Position numbers and translations under genes: made by a program
Source: Microbulbifer agarilyticus S89
Lineage (GTDB): Bacteria; Pseudomonadota; Gammaproteobacteria; Pseudomonadales; Cellvibrionaceae
Direction: 5' to 3'
DNA length: 64,000 bases
Assembly: GCF_000220505.1 (NCBI RefSeq)
Contig: NZ_AFPJ01000028.1
Span: forward strand, 1-64,000
Part shown: positions 9,789 through 21,337 of the stretch, piece by piece
How positions within the stretch are numbered: the stretch's first letter is position 1
Layout of the letters: each line of letters begins with the position of its first letter
The notes under the pieces: generated by a model
The model's input: only the letters and a program-made list of their open reading frames with translations
What the model was told of the DNA's origin: nothing
Databases searched by the model: none

Positions 9789-11945
9789 ATGATTGAGCAA
9801 CAAAAGATCCGTGCTGGGCTTCTGGCGAGCTTTGCCTTGCCCTTATTCCTTACCGGCTGTGGCGGCGGTGGTGGTGATAGCACTCCAGCGCCACCCAATG
9901 CGACCGCGCAAAGTATTAGCCTCGACGAAGACACCAATATCGAAGGCCAGGTTTCCGGCACCGCACAAGCCGGCGGTGCCCTGACTTTTGAGCTGCAGCA
10001 GGGTCCGGAAAATGGGCAGTTGAGCCTGAGTGGTACTGCGTTCAGCTATACCCCCAACCCGGATTTCGCAGGCCAAGACAGCTTCAGTTTTGCCGCCGTC
10101 GAAGATGGTCGCCGCTCCTCGCCAGCGACCGTCACCATCACCGTCAACCCGATTAATGATGCCCCGGTTGCCACTAGCGGTAGCTTCTCTACGGATGAAG
10201 ACATCGTATTGACCGCGATGCTGCCGGTTGAAGATGTGGACGGGGATCAGCTGAACTACTCGGTAACCGCTGAGCCGGCAAACGGTGAGCTGCAGATTGC
10301 TGCCAGCGGTGAATTTAGCTACCAGCCGGCCAAAGACTTTTTCGGCACCGATGAGTTTCGCCTGACCGCCAGTGACGGTGAATTTGAAACCGACGAAGTC
10401 ACCATCACCCTCACCATTGCAGCGGTAAATGACGCACCGGAAGTGCCCGAGCAAATTTCCGCGAGCCTGACTGCAGGTGCGACACAGACTATCGATTTAC
10501 AGATTGTCGATGTCGACAGCACCGATCTCACCACTACGGTTGTTGAACAGCCACAAGTAGCTGAAGTGGCGAGTATCGATAACGACCTGGGCAGCATGAA
10601 CCTGTCCACTACTTACGGCACCTGGGGTGCAGACCAGCTCGCATTTATTACCAATGACGGTGAGCTGGACTCCAATACCAGCGTAATGAATGTCGACATT
10701 GCCGTTGCCCAGACTACTACTGATGAAGCTGTAACGACCCTGAGCTCCGCGCGCAGCACCACCATCGATATTCTCGCCGATGGTCCGGAAGGCATGCTGG
10801 CCATGACCGGCCTGTCTTACGGCGAGCTTGGCGCTACTGGTTCTGGAGTGCAGCAGCAGTATATTGCGTTTGTCGATTCGGCCGGCGTGCCGGCTGTTTC
10901 TGGCTACATTCTGGCGGGCAAAGGTATTCCCATTCCACTTGCTCTGGGTGTAAATGACAGCACCGCCTTTACCATTGCTGCAGATGAAAATAACCAGCTG
11001 CTGTTCGGTGCGCTTTCCGCGGCTGGGGCATTTACCACCAATTCCGCGCTGCCATCATTTGAAGGGACAAACTATATCCAAGTAACTGCAGAGTACGTGG
11101 TAGGTGACGGCTTCATCGTGTTCAGTAATGACGGCGTTATCCGCTACTACGACCAGCAGGGTAATGCGCGCTGGAGCCAGCCTCTTACCCATGACTTGGG
11201 TTTTGAGATCGGTGCCTGGCATACCCATGACATACGCATAGACGGCAACAACGCGCATTTTGTCGGCATGCTGATGTCGTGTGACCAAGACTCTTGTGCA
11301 TCGATGACGGGCGCGGGAAGTTTCTCGCTAAAACTGAACCTGGCAACCGGAGAGATCGCCGAGCTGTATCAGCCGAAAACCAGCAGCATGGCTGGCTACC
11401 ACCTGCAGATCACCAGCGACGGCCGCGTGCTGATGGCGCACCGCAACCAGCTTACCCTGCTGGCAACTGACGGCTCCACCGAGTGGGTGCAGAGTGTCAA
11501 TTATGCCGATCTCTCGCGCATCGGCCTGACGGAAGCGGAAGACATCATGTGGTGGAGCCACGATATCAACAATGACTCTTCCACCGTTACCCGCCTGAGC
11601 ATCGGTGGGGAACTGCAGGCGCAAAGCTCGTACAACCATGGCATTTCCTACCCATGGGCCGAGGATATTGTTGTCGACAAATATGGCAATACTTTTATCA
11701 AGCTGACCGACCGCTACAACGATCCGGACTACAACGGCGATCACGTTGTACTGCATTACGACTACACAACCGGTGCACAGTGGGTGCAGCGTAATGAGGG
11801 CCAGTATCAGCCACAGTCTTACATCCCACCAGTAATGGTATTGAAAGACGAGCTGCAGTTATTTTCCGGGTTTTATGACTACTACGGTGTTTCCGATGGC
11901 GATGCTTATCTGCAGAAGCTGACCATCGACCGCAATATTCCGTAA
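9789..11945 (+). CDS. Large lipoprotein with Ig/cadherin-like (tandem-95) repeats
   Basis: This 718-residue protein starts with a lipoprotein signal (LFLTGC, Cys24) and a glycine-rich stretch. Two bacterial cadherin-like or tandem-95 repeats follow (about 35-120 and 125-215), marked by INDAPVATSG and VNDAPEVPE and by repeated DEDT/DGDQL calcium-type acidic loops. The last ~400 residues contain repeating W/G/D beta motifs suggestive of a beta-propeller (WSQPLTHDL, TDGSTEWVQSV). It is probably anchored in the outer membrane and binds a surface or carbohydrate ligand. It is monocistronic and ends in a strong terminator. Ligand unknown. Confidence 0.85.
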   Translation: MIEQQKIRAGLLASFALPLFLTGCGGGGGDSTPAPPNATAQSISLDEDTNIEGQVSGTAQAGGALTFELQQGPENGQLSLSGTAFSYTPNPDFAGQDSFSFAAVEDGRRSSPATVTITVNPINDAPVATSGSFSTDEDIVLTAMLPVEDVDGDQLNYSVTAEPANGELQIAASGEFSYQPAKDFFGTDEFRLTASDGEFETDEVTITLTIAAVNDAPEVPEQISASLTAGATQTIDLQIVDVDSTDLTTTVVEQPQVAEVASIDNDLGSMNLSTTYGTWGADQLAFITNDGELDSNTSVMNVDIAVAQTTTDEAVTTLSSARSTTIDILADGPEGMLAMTGLSYGELGATGSGVQQQYIAFVDSAGVPAVSGYILAGKGIPIPLALGVNDSTAFTIAADENNQLLFGALSAAGAFTTNSALPSFEGTNYIQVTAEYVVGDGFIVFSNDGVIRYYDQQGNARWSQPLTHDLGFEIGAWHTHDIRIDGNNAHFVGMLMSCDQDSCASMTGAGSFSLKLNLATGEIAELYQPKTSSMAGYHLQITSDGRVLMAHRNQLTLLATDGSTEWVQSVNYADLSRIGLTEAEDIMWWSHDINNDSSTVTRLSIGGELQAQSSYNHGISYPWAEDIVVDKYGNTFIKLTDRYNDPDYNGDHVVLHYDYTTGAQWVQRNEGQYQPQSYIPPVMVLKDELQLFSGFYDYYGVSDGDAYLQKLTIDRNIP

Positions 11946-11968
11946 TTCTCTATTCCTTAATACCCTGC

Positions 11969-12003
11969 AAAAAAAGCCCCCGCACACTGCGGGGGCTTTT
12001 TTA
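11969..12003. terminator. Bidirectional intrinsic terminator
   Basis: GCCCCCGC (11976-11983) and GCGGGGGC (11989-11996) flank ACACT, with an A-run before and a T-run after. It serves the lipoprotein gene from the left and the convergent reductase gene from the right. Confidence 0.9.
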
Positions 12004-12022
12004 TTAAGGTCTGCGCCACTTT

Positions 12023-14279
<2,257 letters not shown>

Positions 14280-14300
14280 TGGCCTGATAGATTGCGCGAC

Positions 14301-14945
14301 ATGACCACATCTTCCACACGCAACGCATCTAGTAGTTCAAGCCGCTCTGGTAGCTACCACCACGGGGACCTCCGTAAGGCCCTGGTGAACGAGGCTGTGC
14401 GCATCATTCGCGAGGAGGGTGAGAAGGCGCTGTCCATGCGCAAGCTGGCGCTGAACATCGGTGTTTCGCGCACCGCGTCATACCACTACTTTGCGGACAA
14501 GCAGGCGCTGCTGTGTGCCATCGCGGAGGAGGGGTTCCGGCGCTTCAATGTAATGCTGTCGGAGGTGCACCACGCCGGCCAGCGGCCGCCGAGTGCAAAG
14601 AGCATGCGGGATTTTGTCGCGGGTTATGTGCAGTTTGCGACCGAGCAGACGGAGTATTACGACCTGATGTTCGGCGGGCATATCTGGGAATCGCGCACGT
14701 CGACCGACTCCCTGCGGGAAGAGTCCCACAACAGCTTCCGCAATTACGTGAGTAGCGTGCGCAGTTGGCAGGAAAATGGGCTGATTTCAGACAAGGTGGA
14801 CGCGCTGCGGTTCTCTCAGGTGAGCTGGAGCACGCTGCACGGGATCAGCCGGCTGATTATCGATGGTATTTACGTGGACTCTGCGGCAATCGAGCCGATT
14901 TGTGAGAATGCAGCGGAGATGTTCTGGCGGGAGCTGGAGCCCTAA
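14301..14945 (+). CDS. TetR family transcriptional repressor
   Basis: A 214-residue TetR/AcrR regulator. The helix-turn-helix is LSMRKLALNIGVSRTASYHY (about 44-63), after YHHGDLRKALV; the C-terminal ligand domain resembles the TetR_C_33/WHG type (GHIWESR, WSTLHGISRLI). ATG at 14301 is chosen because the family begins shortly before YHHGDL; the longer frame would cross the operators. Divergence from the reductase gene and the paired palindromes between them suggest control of both. The ligand may be an acyl-CoA or a toxic enone; that is inference. Confidence 0.92.
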   Translation: MTTSSTRNASSSSSRSGSYHHGDLRKALVNEAVRIIREEGEKALSMRKLALNIGVSRTASYHYFADKQALLCAIAEEGFRRFNVMLSEVHHAGQRPPSAKSMRDFVAGYVQFATEQTEYYDLMFGGHIWESRTSTDSLREESHNSFRNYVSSVRSWQENGLISDKVDALRFSQVSWSTLHGISRLIIDGIYVDSAAIEPICENAAEMFWRELEP

Positions 14946-14998
14946 GCTACTCCCATCTCAACATCCAAACATCCCGCCATCCCACTATCAAACTTTTC

Positions 14999-16198
14999 TC
15001 AGAACCACATCGACCAGTAAGCGCGCACTACGTGTGCGTTGAAGTTGTAGGCGGGTTCGTCACCGGGCAGTACGCTGTCACCCCCATTGTGCACGCGCAC
15101 ATCGTGGAAGTTATCGTAATCGAATAACACGTAATCCCAATACAGGTTCAGGGTATTTTTGCGATTGAACGGTGCCCAGCGATCCGGCACCAAGTAAGTG
15201 GCACCAAAGCCGATCGCGGTGCTGGTGAAATCACTGAGCTCTTTATCCCGCGCGCGGAAGTTGGTGGCATCCACATAGGGGAACAGATCGCTATAGAAGT
15301 CGGCGCCCTTCTGTTTGTAGAAGCGCAACTTGCCTTCAAGAATCAGGTTTTCACTTTCCAGCGGATGGGTATAGCGAAACTCCAGGTTATCGGAGTTGAT
15401 GCCCCAGCTATCCGCGTAGCGCCGATATTCTGTTTTTACTGCCGCCCGGTAGGGCAAGCGGTATTTCGCGCGCAACGCCACCGCATCACTGTTGCGGGTG
15501 GTTGGGTAGAGCTCCGCCTGGTAGCTGAAACCAAGCGCGGAAGACGGATCCAGGTAGCGCACACTGCGATACGGATTATTCAGGAAACCCTCGTCAGCGA
15601 CGGTTTCGACGCTCAGCTCGGCAATCAGCTTGGTGGTGAGGATCTGGCTCCAGCTCAGGGAATAGCGGCGGTGCTCCGCATGGGCGAGAAACTCTTCATC
15701 GCCGTTGCGCATCACATCGTCGCTACCATAGGTGGCGCGCATGGACAGGGTGCTGAGGTCACCGAAAAAATCCTGCGAGATACCAAAACCGACGGTTTCC
15801 GCCTGGTAGTCGTTTTCGCTGGAATTGGTATAACTCAGGCTCATGGTGGTTTTTTCCACCAGATAATCGGCCCCTACGGAAAACTCATCCCGCTGCTCGG
15901 TATAGCGACTGGCTGTTGCCTGTACGTCGATGGAAGCCCCGGAAATCATATCCACATAGTAATTGGCCGACAGCGAAACATTGTTGCCAATGTTTTTGCG
16001 CACCAGCACCGACGGCCCATCGATGGTAACGCCACCACCACTGTAGGAGTGGTACAGGGTATCGAGCCGCTCCTCCGGCAGCACCGCAGCTTTCGCAGTC
16101 GATACCAGTAAAACTGAACAAAGTAAAAATTTCGTGAGGGCGTAGCGAGCGAACGAAATTTGGTGTGCGCCGGAACGCAGGCACCGCAGCGCACACAA
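14999..16198 (-). CDS. DUF3570 outer-membrane beta-barrel protein
   Basis: A DUF3570 protein: after a signal sequence (FLLCSVLLVSTAKAA) comes LYHSYSGGGVTIDGPSVLVR, then alternating beta strands ending in an aromatic, YWSMWF, typical of outer-membrane barrels. It is last in a six-gene operon. The start is doubtful: the frame opens with TTG at 16198 inside an inverted-repeat element, so residues up to about ALTK come from that element, and the original start codon is not visible. Family members sit with DUF4266, TlpA-like thioredoxin and ApbE genes, all found in this locus, suggesting a redox-linked envelope role. Confidence 0.85.
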   Translation of the reverse strand: MCALRCLRSGAHQISFARYALTKFLLCSVLLVSTAKAAVLPEERLDTLYHSYSGGGVTIDGPSVLVRKNIGNNVSLSANYYVDMISGASIDVQATASRYTEQRDEFSVGADYLVEKTTMSLSYTNSSENDYQAETVGFGISQDFFGDLSTLSMRATYGSDDVMRNGDEEFLAHAEHRRYSLSWSQILTTKLIAELSVETVADEGFLNNPYRSVRYLDPSSALGFSYQAELYPTTRNSDAVALRAKYRLPYRAAVKTEYRRYADSWGINSDNLEFRYTHPLESENLILEGKLRFYKQKGADFYSDLFPYVDATNFRARDKELSDFTSTAIGFGATYLVPDRWAPFNRKNTLNLYWDYVLFDYDNFHDVRVHNGGDSVLPGDEPAYNFNAHVVRAYWSMWF

Positions 16199-16266
16199 AG
16201 TGCGTGAGGATGGCGAGTACCGCCGACCGCCAAAGTTCGGAGCGCAGTAGCTCTCACGAAATTTTT
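16125..16266. mobile_element. Palindromic MITE-like element between DUF4266 and DUF3570 genes
   Basis: The ends AAAAATTTCGTGAG (16125-16138) and CTCACGAAATTTTT (16253-16266) are perfect 14-bp inverted repeats about 142 bp apart. Internal hairpins include AATTTCGT/ACGAAATT (about 16129-16160) and GTGTGCGC/GCGCACAC (about 16162-16196). Both ends abut TA. No transposase is encoded. It separates two genes normally adjacent and supplies the start of the downstream frame. Confidence 0.6.
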
Positions 16267-16497
16267 TTAGTTACAGCCACAGCCGCCTCCTGACCCACCT
16301 TCAGCACCACGGGCAGCCTCACGCGCTTCGTATACGTGATTCATAAAGCCGGCCGCCACCGGGTCCCGCTCAAAACTCATAATCGGGTCGGCGAGGTAGT
16401 GCCGCTCGTAGGGCTGCACCCAGGGTTCGGGCATTATGGTTTCGCAGCCACCCAGCAGTAACAGAGCCGGCAGTAACAGAAGCGCGCGCTTGGTCAT
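16267..16497 (-). CDS. DUF4266 small lipoprotein
   Basis: A 76-residue lipoprotein with lipobox LLGGC and the DUF4266 features PWVQPYERHYLADPIM and a C-terminal Gly/Cys tail (GGSGGGCGCN). It is 3 bases from the thioredoxin gene upstream and is followed by the inverted-repeat element. The C-terminal CGC pair could bind metal or form a disulfide. Function unknown; conserved neighbour of DUF3570 proteins. Confidence 0.9.
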   Translation of the reverse strand: MTKRALLLLPALLLLGGCETIMPEPWVQPYERHYLADPIMSFERDPVAAGFMNHVYEAREAARGAEGGSGGGCGCN

Positions 16498-16500
16498 GGC

Positions 16501-16986
16501 TTATTCCCGGATCAGTTCCTTGATGATTTTTTTGTACTCGGCTTCGTCACCGGTGCGGTAACCCTTGTGCACGTAGCGCACGTTGCCATCGCGGTCGATA
16601 AACACGGAGCTCGGCATGGCCTGTACGCCGAACAGCTTGCTCACGTCACTTTTGGAATCGAACAGGACCGGGAAATCCACTGGGATTTTATTCAGCATGG
16701 CCTGCGCGTCTGCCGGGTTGGCATCCACGTTCACACCCCACACCTGAAAGCCCACCGGCTCGTAGCGCGCGTGCAGGTCGTTCAGCAGTGGCATTTCTTC
16801 ACGGCAGGGGCCACACCAGGAAGCCCAGAAGTTCAGCATGATCACTTCGCCGCGCTGCTCACTCAGCTTCAGGTTGCCATCTTTCAGCGAGGCCAGGGTG
16901 AAATCGCTGGCGGGGATCTTGGCGAAAACGGGGGCAGCAGCCAGCAAGGCTGCGCTGGTGCAAAGGGCGGCAATCAATTTACGCAT
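16501..16986 (-). CDS. TlpA/ResA-like periplasmic thioredoxin
   Basis: A 161-residue exported thioredoxin-fold protein: signal peptide MRKLIAALCTSAALLAAAPVFA, then a TlpA/AhpC-TSA domain with active-site WCGPC at 57-61 and the cis-Pro motif MPSSVFID. Such proteins reduce periplasmic disulfides, for example in apocytochromes or the CxxCH proteins encoded nearby. It lies in the operon of the HzsA-like lipoprotein, which supports a role in maturation of that system. Confidence 0.92.
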   Translation of the reverse strand: MRKLIAALCTSAALLAAAPVFAKIPASDFTLASLKDGNLKLSEQRGEVIMLNFWASWCGPCREEMPLLNDLHARYEPVGFQVWGVNVDANPADAQAMLNKIPVDFPVLFDSKSDVSKLFGVQAMPSSVFIDRDGNVRYVHKGYRTGDEAEYKKIIKELIRE

Positions 16987-17024
16987 GGATTGACTCCAGT
17001 AGTGTCTGTCTAGTTATTGTGTAT

Positions 17025-17681
17025 TCAGAAATAAATCGAAACACCCAGTTGGGCGGAGAGATTGTTGGTGGTCAATGGCTCACCAAAGATCTCGTGTTCA
17101 AAAATGTGGTCGCGCACATCCAGGCGCAGGGCCAGCCAGTCCTGCGCGAGCATACGCACGCCGACACCGACGTTATAGGTGAAGTGTTCTTCACCGGCGA
17201 AGTTGGTATTGCCGGCGCCGCCGATCAGATACAGATTGCTGTTGAGCGCGAATTTATCCAGGATGAAAATTTCCCCAGGCAGGAAGTTCCAGGCTAGGGA
17301 CAGGTTGTACATACTGAGATCGCGCTCGTCGTCGGTGAGCAGCGGCGCCGAGCCACTCAGGCGCTCGTAACTGGATTCACCCAGGGTGGCCTGGCCGTAG
17401 GCCGCTTCCATAAAGAAGTCTTCGTTGATGTGGTAGGCAAGGCTACCGCCGATCATGCGGTTGGTACCGAAGTCTTCGACACTGAGGATGCCACCGAGAT
17501 AGACCGTGAACTCAAAGTCTTCACTATCGATCTTGGCCTCGCGAATCTCACGACGCTCCAGATCCGGCGAAATAATATCGTCGATATCGCCCGCGCTTTG
17601 CGCAAGCGCCGTGGAGGACATAGTACCTGCCAGCAGAAGGCTCGCGAGCTTTACATAAATACGTCGAATCCGAGTTTCCAC
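17025..17681 (-). CDS. Outer-membrane beta-barrel protein (OmpW/OmpA-barrel type)
   Basis: A 218-residue exported protein: signal sequence ending TMSSTALAQ, acidic linker, then alternating beta strands (MIGGSLAYHINEDFFMEAAY, MYNLSLAWNFLPGE) and a terminal aromatic, SIYF, typical of small outer-membrane barrels. Start is GTG at 17681, with AGGAGA about 8 bases before it, lying inside the preceding gene and giving a 31-base overlap. A longer frame to 17891 has no coding character. It is a sister of the upstream SH3-barrel gene. Confidence 0.82.
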   Translation of the reverse strand: METRIRRIYVKLASLLLAGTMSSTALAQSAGDIDDIISPDLERREIREAKIDSEDFEFTVYLGGILSVEDFGTNRMIGGSLAYHINEDFFMEAAYGQATLGESSYERLSGSAPLLTDDERDLSMYNLSLAWNFLPGEIFILDKFALNSNLYLIGGAGNTNFAGEEHFTYNVGVGVRMLAQDWLALRLDVRDHIFEHEIFGEPLTTNNLSAQLGVSIYF

Positions 17682-18532
17682 TCGACTATCTCCTGGTTTT
17701 CTTCCCGCGAGGTCAGCAGGTAATGATTTGCAACTTCCGCGCGCAGGGCAAAGCGACGGGATAAATAGGTGGTGACGCCGATACCGGACAGCATGGTGGT
17801 GTCCTGGCGGTCTTCGGTGGCGACGATGGTGGCGTTGGGTGAGGTGATATTGATTCCGGTGCCGAGCAGGAAGTACGGGGATAGCCGCCACTGCGGAAAG
17901 GGCTGGTGCACCACCGCCACCTGGAAGGTGCGGCTATCGGAATAGGCGCCGATGGTCTGCGCTGCGCGCAGTTCCGCGGACAGGTTGCCGGTAAAGCGGT
18001 AGCCAAGGGACAAGCCCATGGAATTGGCACCGGCAAAGTCACCGTAGGCAAAGCCCATCCGGAAGCTCTGGTCCCGGTAGTCGTCGATACCTGGGGTGGG
18101 CACCACTACCTGTTCGCCCTCGGCGGTGTAGATTTCGTCGAGGTCGGCAATTTTGGCCCAGCCGGTTTTACCGGTGCGGGTCATAACCTTGACCCAGTCG
18201 GTACGGCGCTTCAGCAGCCACAGGGGCTCGCCATACTCCACTACATGATCGATCACATAGCCGCGGCCGGGGCCGGTGAATAAGTTGAGGAACTCCGCTC
18301 CGACGATAACTCGTTCGGTATCGAACGCCAGCGTCTCCGGCTGTCGGTCTTCGAACTGACGCGCGGAAAAGCTGTCGGTGACGAATACCTCACTCGACTC
18401 TTCTACCGAGTCACCAATCGTTTCCGGCTGCGCCGCGACGGTTGAGGAAAAACTCCCCAAGCCCCCCAAGATACATAGGGCCGCGGTCATTGCCACAGCC
18501 CTGCTTGCTCTAATATCGAGCTGCCTGTTCAT
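17651..18532 (-). CDS. SH3-domain plus outer-membrane beta-barrel protein
   Basis: A 293-residue exported protein: signal peptide ending STVAAQ, an acidic stretch, a bacterial SH3 domain (NLFTGPGRGYVIDHVVEYG, WVKVMTRTGKTGWAKI, about 85-135), then a barrel-like C-terminal half (MGLSLGYRFTGNLSAELRAA) ending GFDVFM. The SH3 part may bind peptidoglycan or a protein partner while the barrel sits in the outer membrane. It begins 3 bases after the HzsA-like gene and overlaps the next gene, so the operon is tightly coupled. Barrel assignment is by pattern only. Confidence 0.8.
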   Translation of the reverse strand: MNRQLDIRASRAVAMTAALCILGGLGSFSSTVAAQPETIGDSVEESSEVFVTDSFSARQFEDRQPETLAFDTERVIVGAEFLNLFTGPGRGYVIDHVVEYGEPLWLLKRRTDWVKVMTRTGKTGWAKIADLDEIYTAEGEQVVVPTPGIDDYRDQSFRMGFAYGDFAGANSMGLSLGYRFTGNLSAELRAAQTIGAYSDSRTFQVAVVHQPFPQWRLSPYFLLGTGINITSPNATIVATEDRQDTTMLSGIGVTTYLSRRFALRAEVANHYLLTSREENQEIVEWKLGFDVFM

Positions 18533-18535
18533 TAT

Positions 18536-21337
18536 TTAGTTAACCGGCGCTTCAAATGGATTGTTGTAATACTGCGCACCGATATCCAGCCATTCGGAAA
18601 TCAAACGCAATTCCGCAGCAGACAATTCTCCCTCATGTATGCCCCCCGCTTCAAATACATTGAAGAAACGGCTGGCGTTGGCACCGTTGGTGTTCATGAT
18701 CCGCTGAATATTGACAGTAACCATAACAGGAATCGGGTTGCCATCGGCATCGAGGATCTGCTCGCCGTTTTCATCGACCTCAAATAGCGGGTTACCGTCG
18801 TCATCGGTGTCCTGCACCAGCACATTCTGTACCGCGCCATCGCGCAGCTCTTCGGTGGGATTGTCGAAAATTAACTCAACATAGGAGGTGCTGTAGTTGT
18901 TGTTCACACCAGACGGGTCGCCGCGGAGATCCAGCTGCCCTGGCGGTACCTGCGCCATGCCCGCGGCATCGCGGTTGCTGTGGCAGGCGGTACAGGTGCG
19001 ATCTTCCAGCACCGTACCCATGTCATCGGTAATTTCACGGGGCAGGTCCCAGATGGGCTGAATATGGTCGGGGTAGTGAATCACCGTGCGGCAATCCGCG
19101 CTCCAGCTGCTCAAACAGGGAAGAGTGGTCGGCGCCGGCGTGGTCAGGTCGCTCATCAACAGCTCGCTCGACGGATCCTTGGCGCGCAGCGCCGGGTCGG
19201 TCCAGTTGTCGGCAAACTTCAGGTCGCCCTCCAGCTCCGGGTGCCCGGCCACGCGCGCCAGCAGCTGCGCCATGGTTTCCCCCATGTCGGCAGTGAGGCC
19301 CGGCTCAGTATTGGCGAAGGGGGCGGCACTCGTGGGAGCACCGGCCCAGGCGGATTCCGGTTCCATATCCGTGCGCCCGTGCGGCACTTCGCTGTCTGCG
19401 AGGTGACAACCCTGGCACTTGCGCAATTCGCCAGCGCGGAACTGCAGCCAGTTGTTGTGACGACCGAACAGGCGGCGGCCATTTTCATCCACCACGGAAA
19501 TGGCCAACGGGGTATCTGCCGGTACTTTTACCCGCACCGAGCCGTCGGGTTGAATCGGGGTATAACCAATGATTTCGCGCATCAACTGGCTGCGGTTGCG
19601 GCCAAACGCCGAGCGGTCGAAGTCCAGCACATCATCACTGGGAATGCCCACCGCCTTGACCACGCGCAGGAAGCGCGCCGGGCGCTCGGCGGCGGTGGTC
19701 TGCAGCGGGTCGGCAAGGACATCGATGTCCAGCAGCTGCATGCCGTCGATATCGTAAACGCTGCGAATATCCAGCACCGCCATGCCTTCATCGAAAAGAT
19801 CGCGGTCAATATCGATACCGGGGATCGGCTGCGGGATAAAGGTCGGCACCGGGCGGGTATCCGCGGTAACCGCTTCGCTAATCATGATGCCGTCTTCCGG
19901 CTGGATGATTGGGCGCTGGGTGCCCTCGGCATAATCGTAAATCCACAGGCCGTAGAGCGGGTCGGCCGGTTCGATGTCCGGGGTTGCCAGCCACTCGTCG
20001 GTACAGGGCTGGGTAATGCCGGCCTCGGTTTCCGTTGCGGTGCCCGGCTCGATCACCCGGCACTCGCTCCAGCTCACCAGCAGACGACTGGTGCCATCGT
20101 GAAAGGCCCAGGCATTGGCAAACAGGCCGTGGGGTGACAGGCCGCCGTCGATAATGACCTGCTCCACCGACAGGGATTCCTGCCCCTGCAACACACCCTG
20201 CTGCTCTGGTTCGCTGTAGGCCTCAACGAAATTTTCGCCGTCGATCACCACCATGTCGCCGCCGTAGGCAATGCCCTCTGGTGCGCGCAGGGTCACGAGA
20301 ATACGCCCATCCGGCATCTGCTGTGGCTTGCTGAAGGTAGCGGTAACCGGGTCGGTACCGGAGCCTGTACCGGTGGCCTGGCTGTGGTAGCCGTAATACA
20401 GCTGCAGGTCGGTACCGTCGGGCTTGACCGTATACAGGCTGAGGCGGTCACGCCCGCCCATATTGTCCCAGCGGTTGAACAGGATGCGGCCATTGGCCAG
20501 GACGGTCGGCGTAAGATCGTGGCTCTGGTTATAGGAAATTTGCTGGATATCGCTGCCGTCAGCTTCCATCACATGCAGCACGAATGCCGGGTCGTCGAGC
20601 CCTTCCGCCAGTGCGGAGAACTGCGGCTTGTTGTCATCCAGCAGCAGTGCGCGGGAGCGGCGCTGGCGGGTGGAGGTAAACACCAGGCGCCCATCGGGCA
20701 GGAACGCCGGGGAAATATCGTCGCCCTCCTCGGCAATCAGGTCCGAGGAAATAACCCGGGTAAGCTGTGCAGTCTCAAATTCGTATAGCCAGATATTCCA
20801 GCTCGGCTGCTCGTCATCATCCAGCCCTTCAATATTCGGCGCGCGCATGGCAAAAGCCAGCTGGCTACCATCGGCGGATACCGTCAGGTCTTTCACATCG
20901 TAACCACCCTCAAAGACGATGCCCGCCTCTTCATCATTGACGAACAGGCCCTCGGTCAGGGAGCGCTCTGGGGCGGTGGCAGTGGCGCGATCGCGCAGCA
21001 GTAGCTCAGCACCTGGATTGAAGGTGGCGGGGCGGTAGATGCTGTCGGCCGCAAGCGCACCCTCTTCATCCCGCGGTAGCGCGCGACGCACATACACCAC
21101 CGGGTAATCCACAACGACGGGGTCTTCTGCCTGATCGCCTCCGAGGCCAGAACCATCACTTGAGCCACCGCCGCAACCGGCCAGTGCAATCGCAGAAAAA
21201 ATAGACAGTAGTGACAATTTCCGACGGGCGGCCAGGGTCCGTGCACCAAAAGTTTTCAAGAACTCGTCCTCTTTACCCGCTACATCGTTCCGCGACGGAT
21301 AATTACTCAATGATTTATTGTGAATTTTTAATGACAA
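18536..21337 (-). CDS. HzsA-like lipoprotein with two c-type heme motifs
   Basis: A 933-residue protein with a lipobox (LAGC, about residue 54) and glycine-rich tail. It then has PD40/beta-propeller-like repeats (DLTVSADGSQLAFAM, SPAFLPDGRLVFTST, TPTVLANGRILFNRW) of the kind found in hydrazine synthase alpha-subunit-like proteins. Two CxxCH motifs follow, CQGCH at 641-645 and CTACH at 782-786. The C-terminal part reads as a cytochrome-like domain (ELRLISEWLDIGAQYYNNPF). It is probably a membrane-anchored redox protein. True hydrazine synthesis is not implied: no HzsB or HzsC partner is present. First gene of the leftward operon. Confidence 0.85.
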   Translation of the reverse strand: MSLKIHNKSLSNYPSRNDVAGKEDEFLKTFGARTLAARRKLSLLSIFSAIALAGCGGGSSDGSGLGGDQAEDPVVVDYPVVYVRRALPRDEEGALAADSIYRPATFNPGAELLLRDRATATAPERSLTEGLFVNDEEAGIVFEGGYDVKDLTVSADGSQLAFAMRAPNIEGLDDDEQPSWNIWLYEFETAQLTRVISSDLIAEEGDDISPAFLPDGRLVFTSTRQRRSRALLLDDNKPQFSALAEGLDDPAFVLHVMEADGSDIQQISYNQSHDLTPTVLANGRILFNRWDNMGGRDRLSLYTVKPDGTDLQLYYGYHSQATGTGSGTDPVTATFSKPQQMPDGRILVTLRAPEGIAYGGDMVVIDGENFVEAYSEPEQQGVLQGQESLSVEQVIIDGGLSPHGLFANAWAFHDGTSRLLVSWSECRVIEPGTATETEAGITQPCTDEWLATPDIEPADPLYGLWIYDYAEGTQRPIIQPEDGIMISEAVTADTRPVPTFIPQPIPGIDIDRDLFDEGMAVLDIRSVYDIDGMQLLDIDVLADPLQTTAAERPARFLRVVKAVGIPSDDVLDFDRSAFGRNRSQLMREIIGYTPIQPDGSVRVKVPADTPLAISVVDENGRRLFGRHNNWLQFRAGELRKCQGCHLADSEVPHGRTDMEPESAWAGAPTSAAPFANTEPGLTADMGETMAQLLARVAGHPELEGDLKFADNWTDPALRAKDPSSELLMSDLTTPAPTTLPCLSSWSADCRTVIHYPDHIQPIWDLPREITDDMGTVLEDRTCTACHSNRDAAGMAQVPPGQLDLRGDPSGVNNNYSTSYVELIFDNPTEELRDGAVQNVLVQDTDDDGNPLFEVDENGEQILDADGNPIPVMVTVNIQRIMNTNGANASRFFNVFEAGGIHEGELSAAELRLISEWLDIGAQYYNNPFEAPVN

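Noticed and set aside
18536-21337. True hydrazine synthase (anammox)
   Set aside because: Only the alpha-like propeller and two CxxCH motifs are present; no HzsB, HzsC or other anammox genes are nearby.
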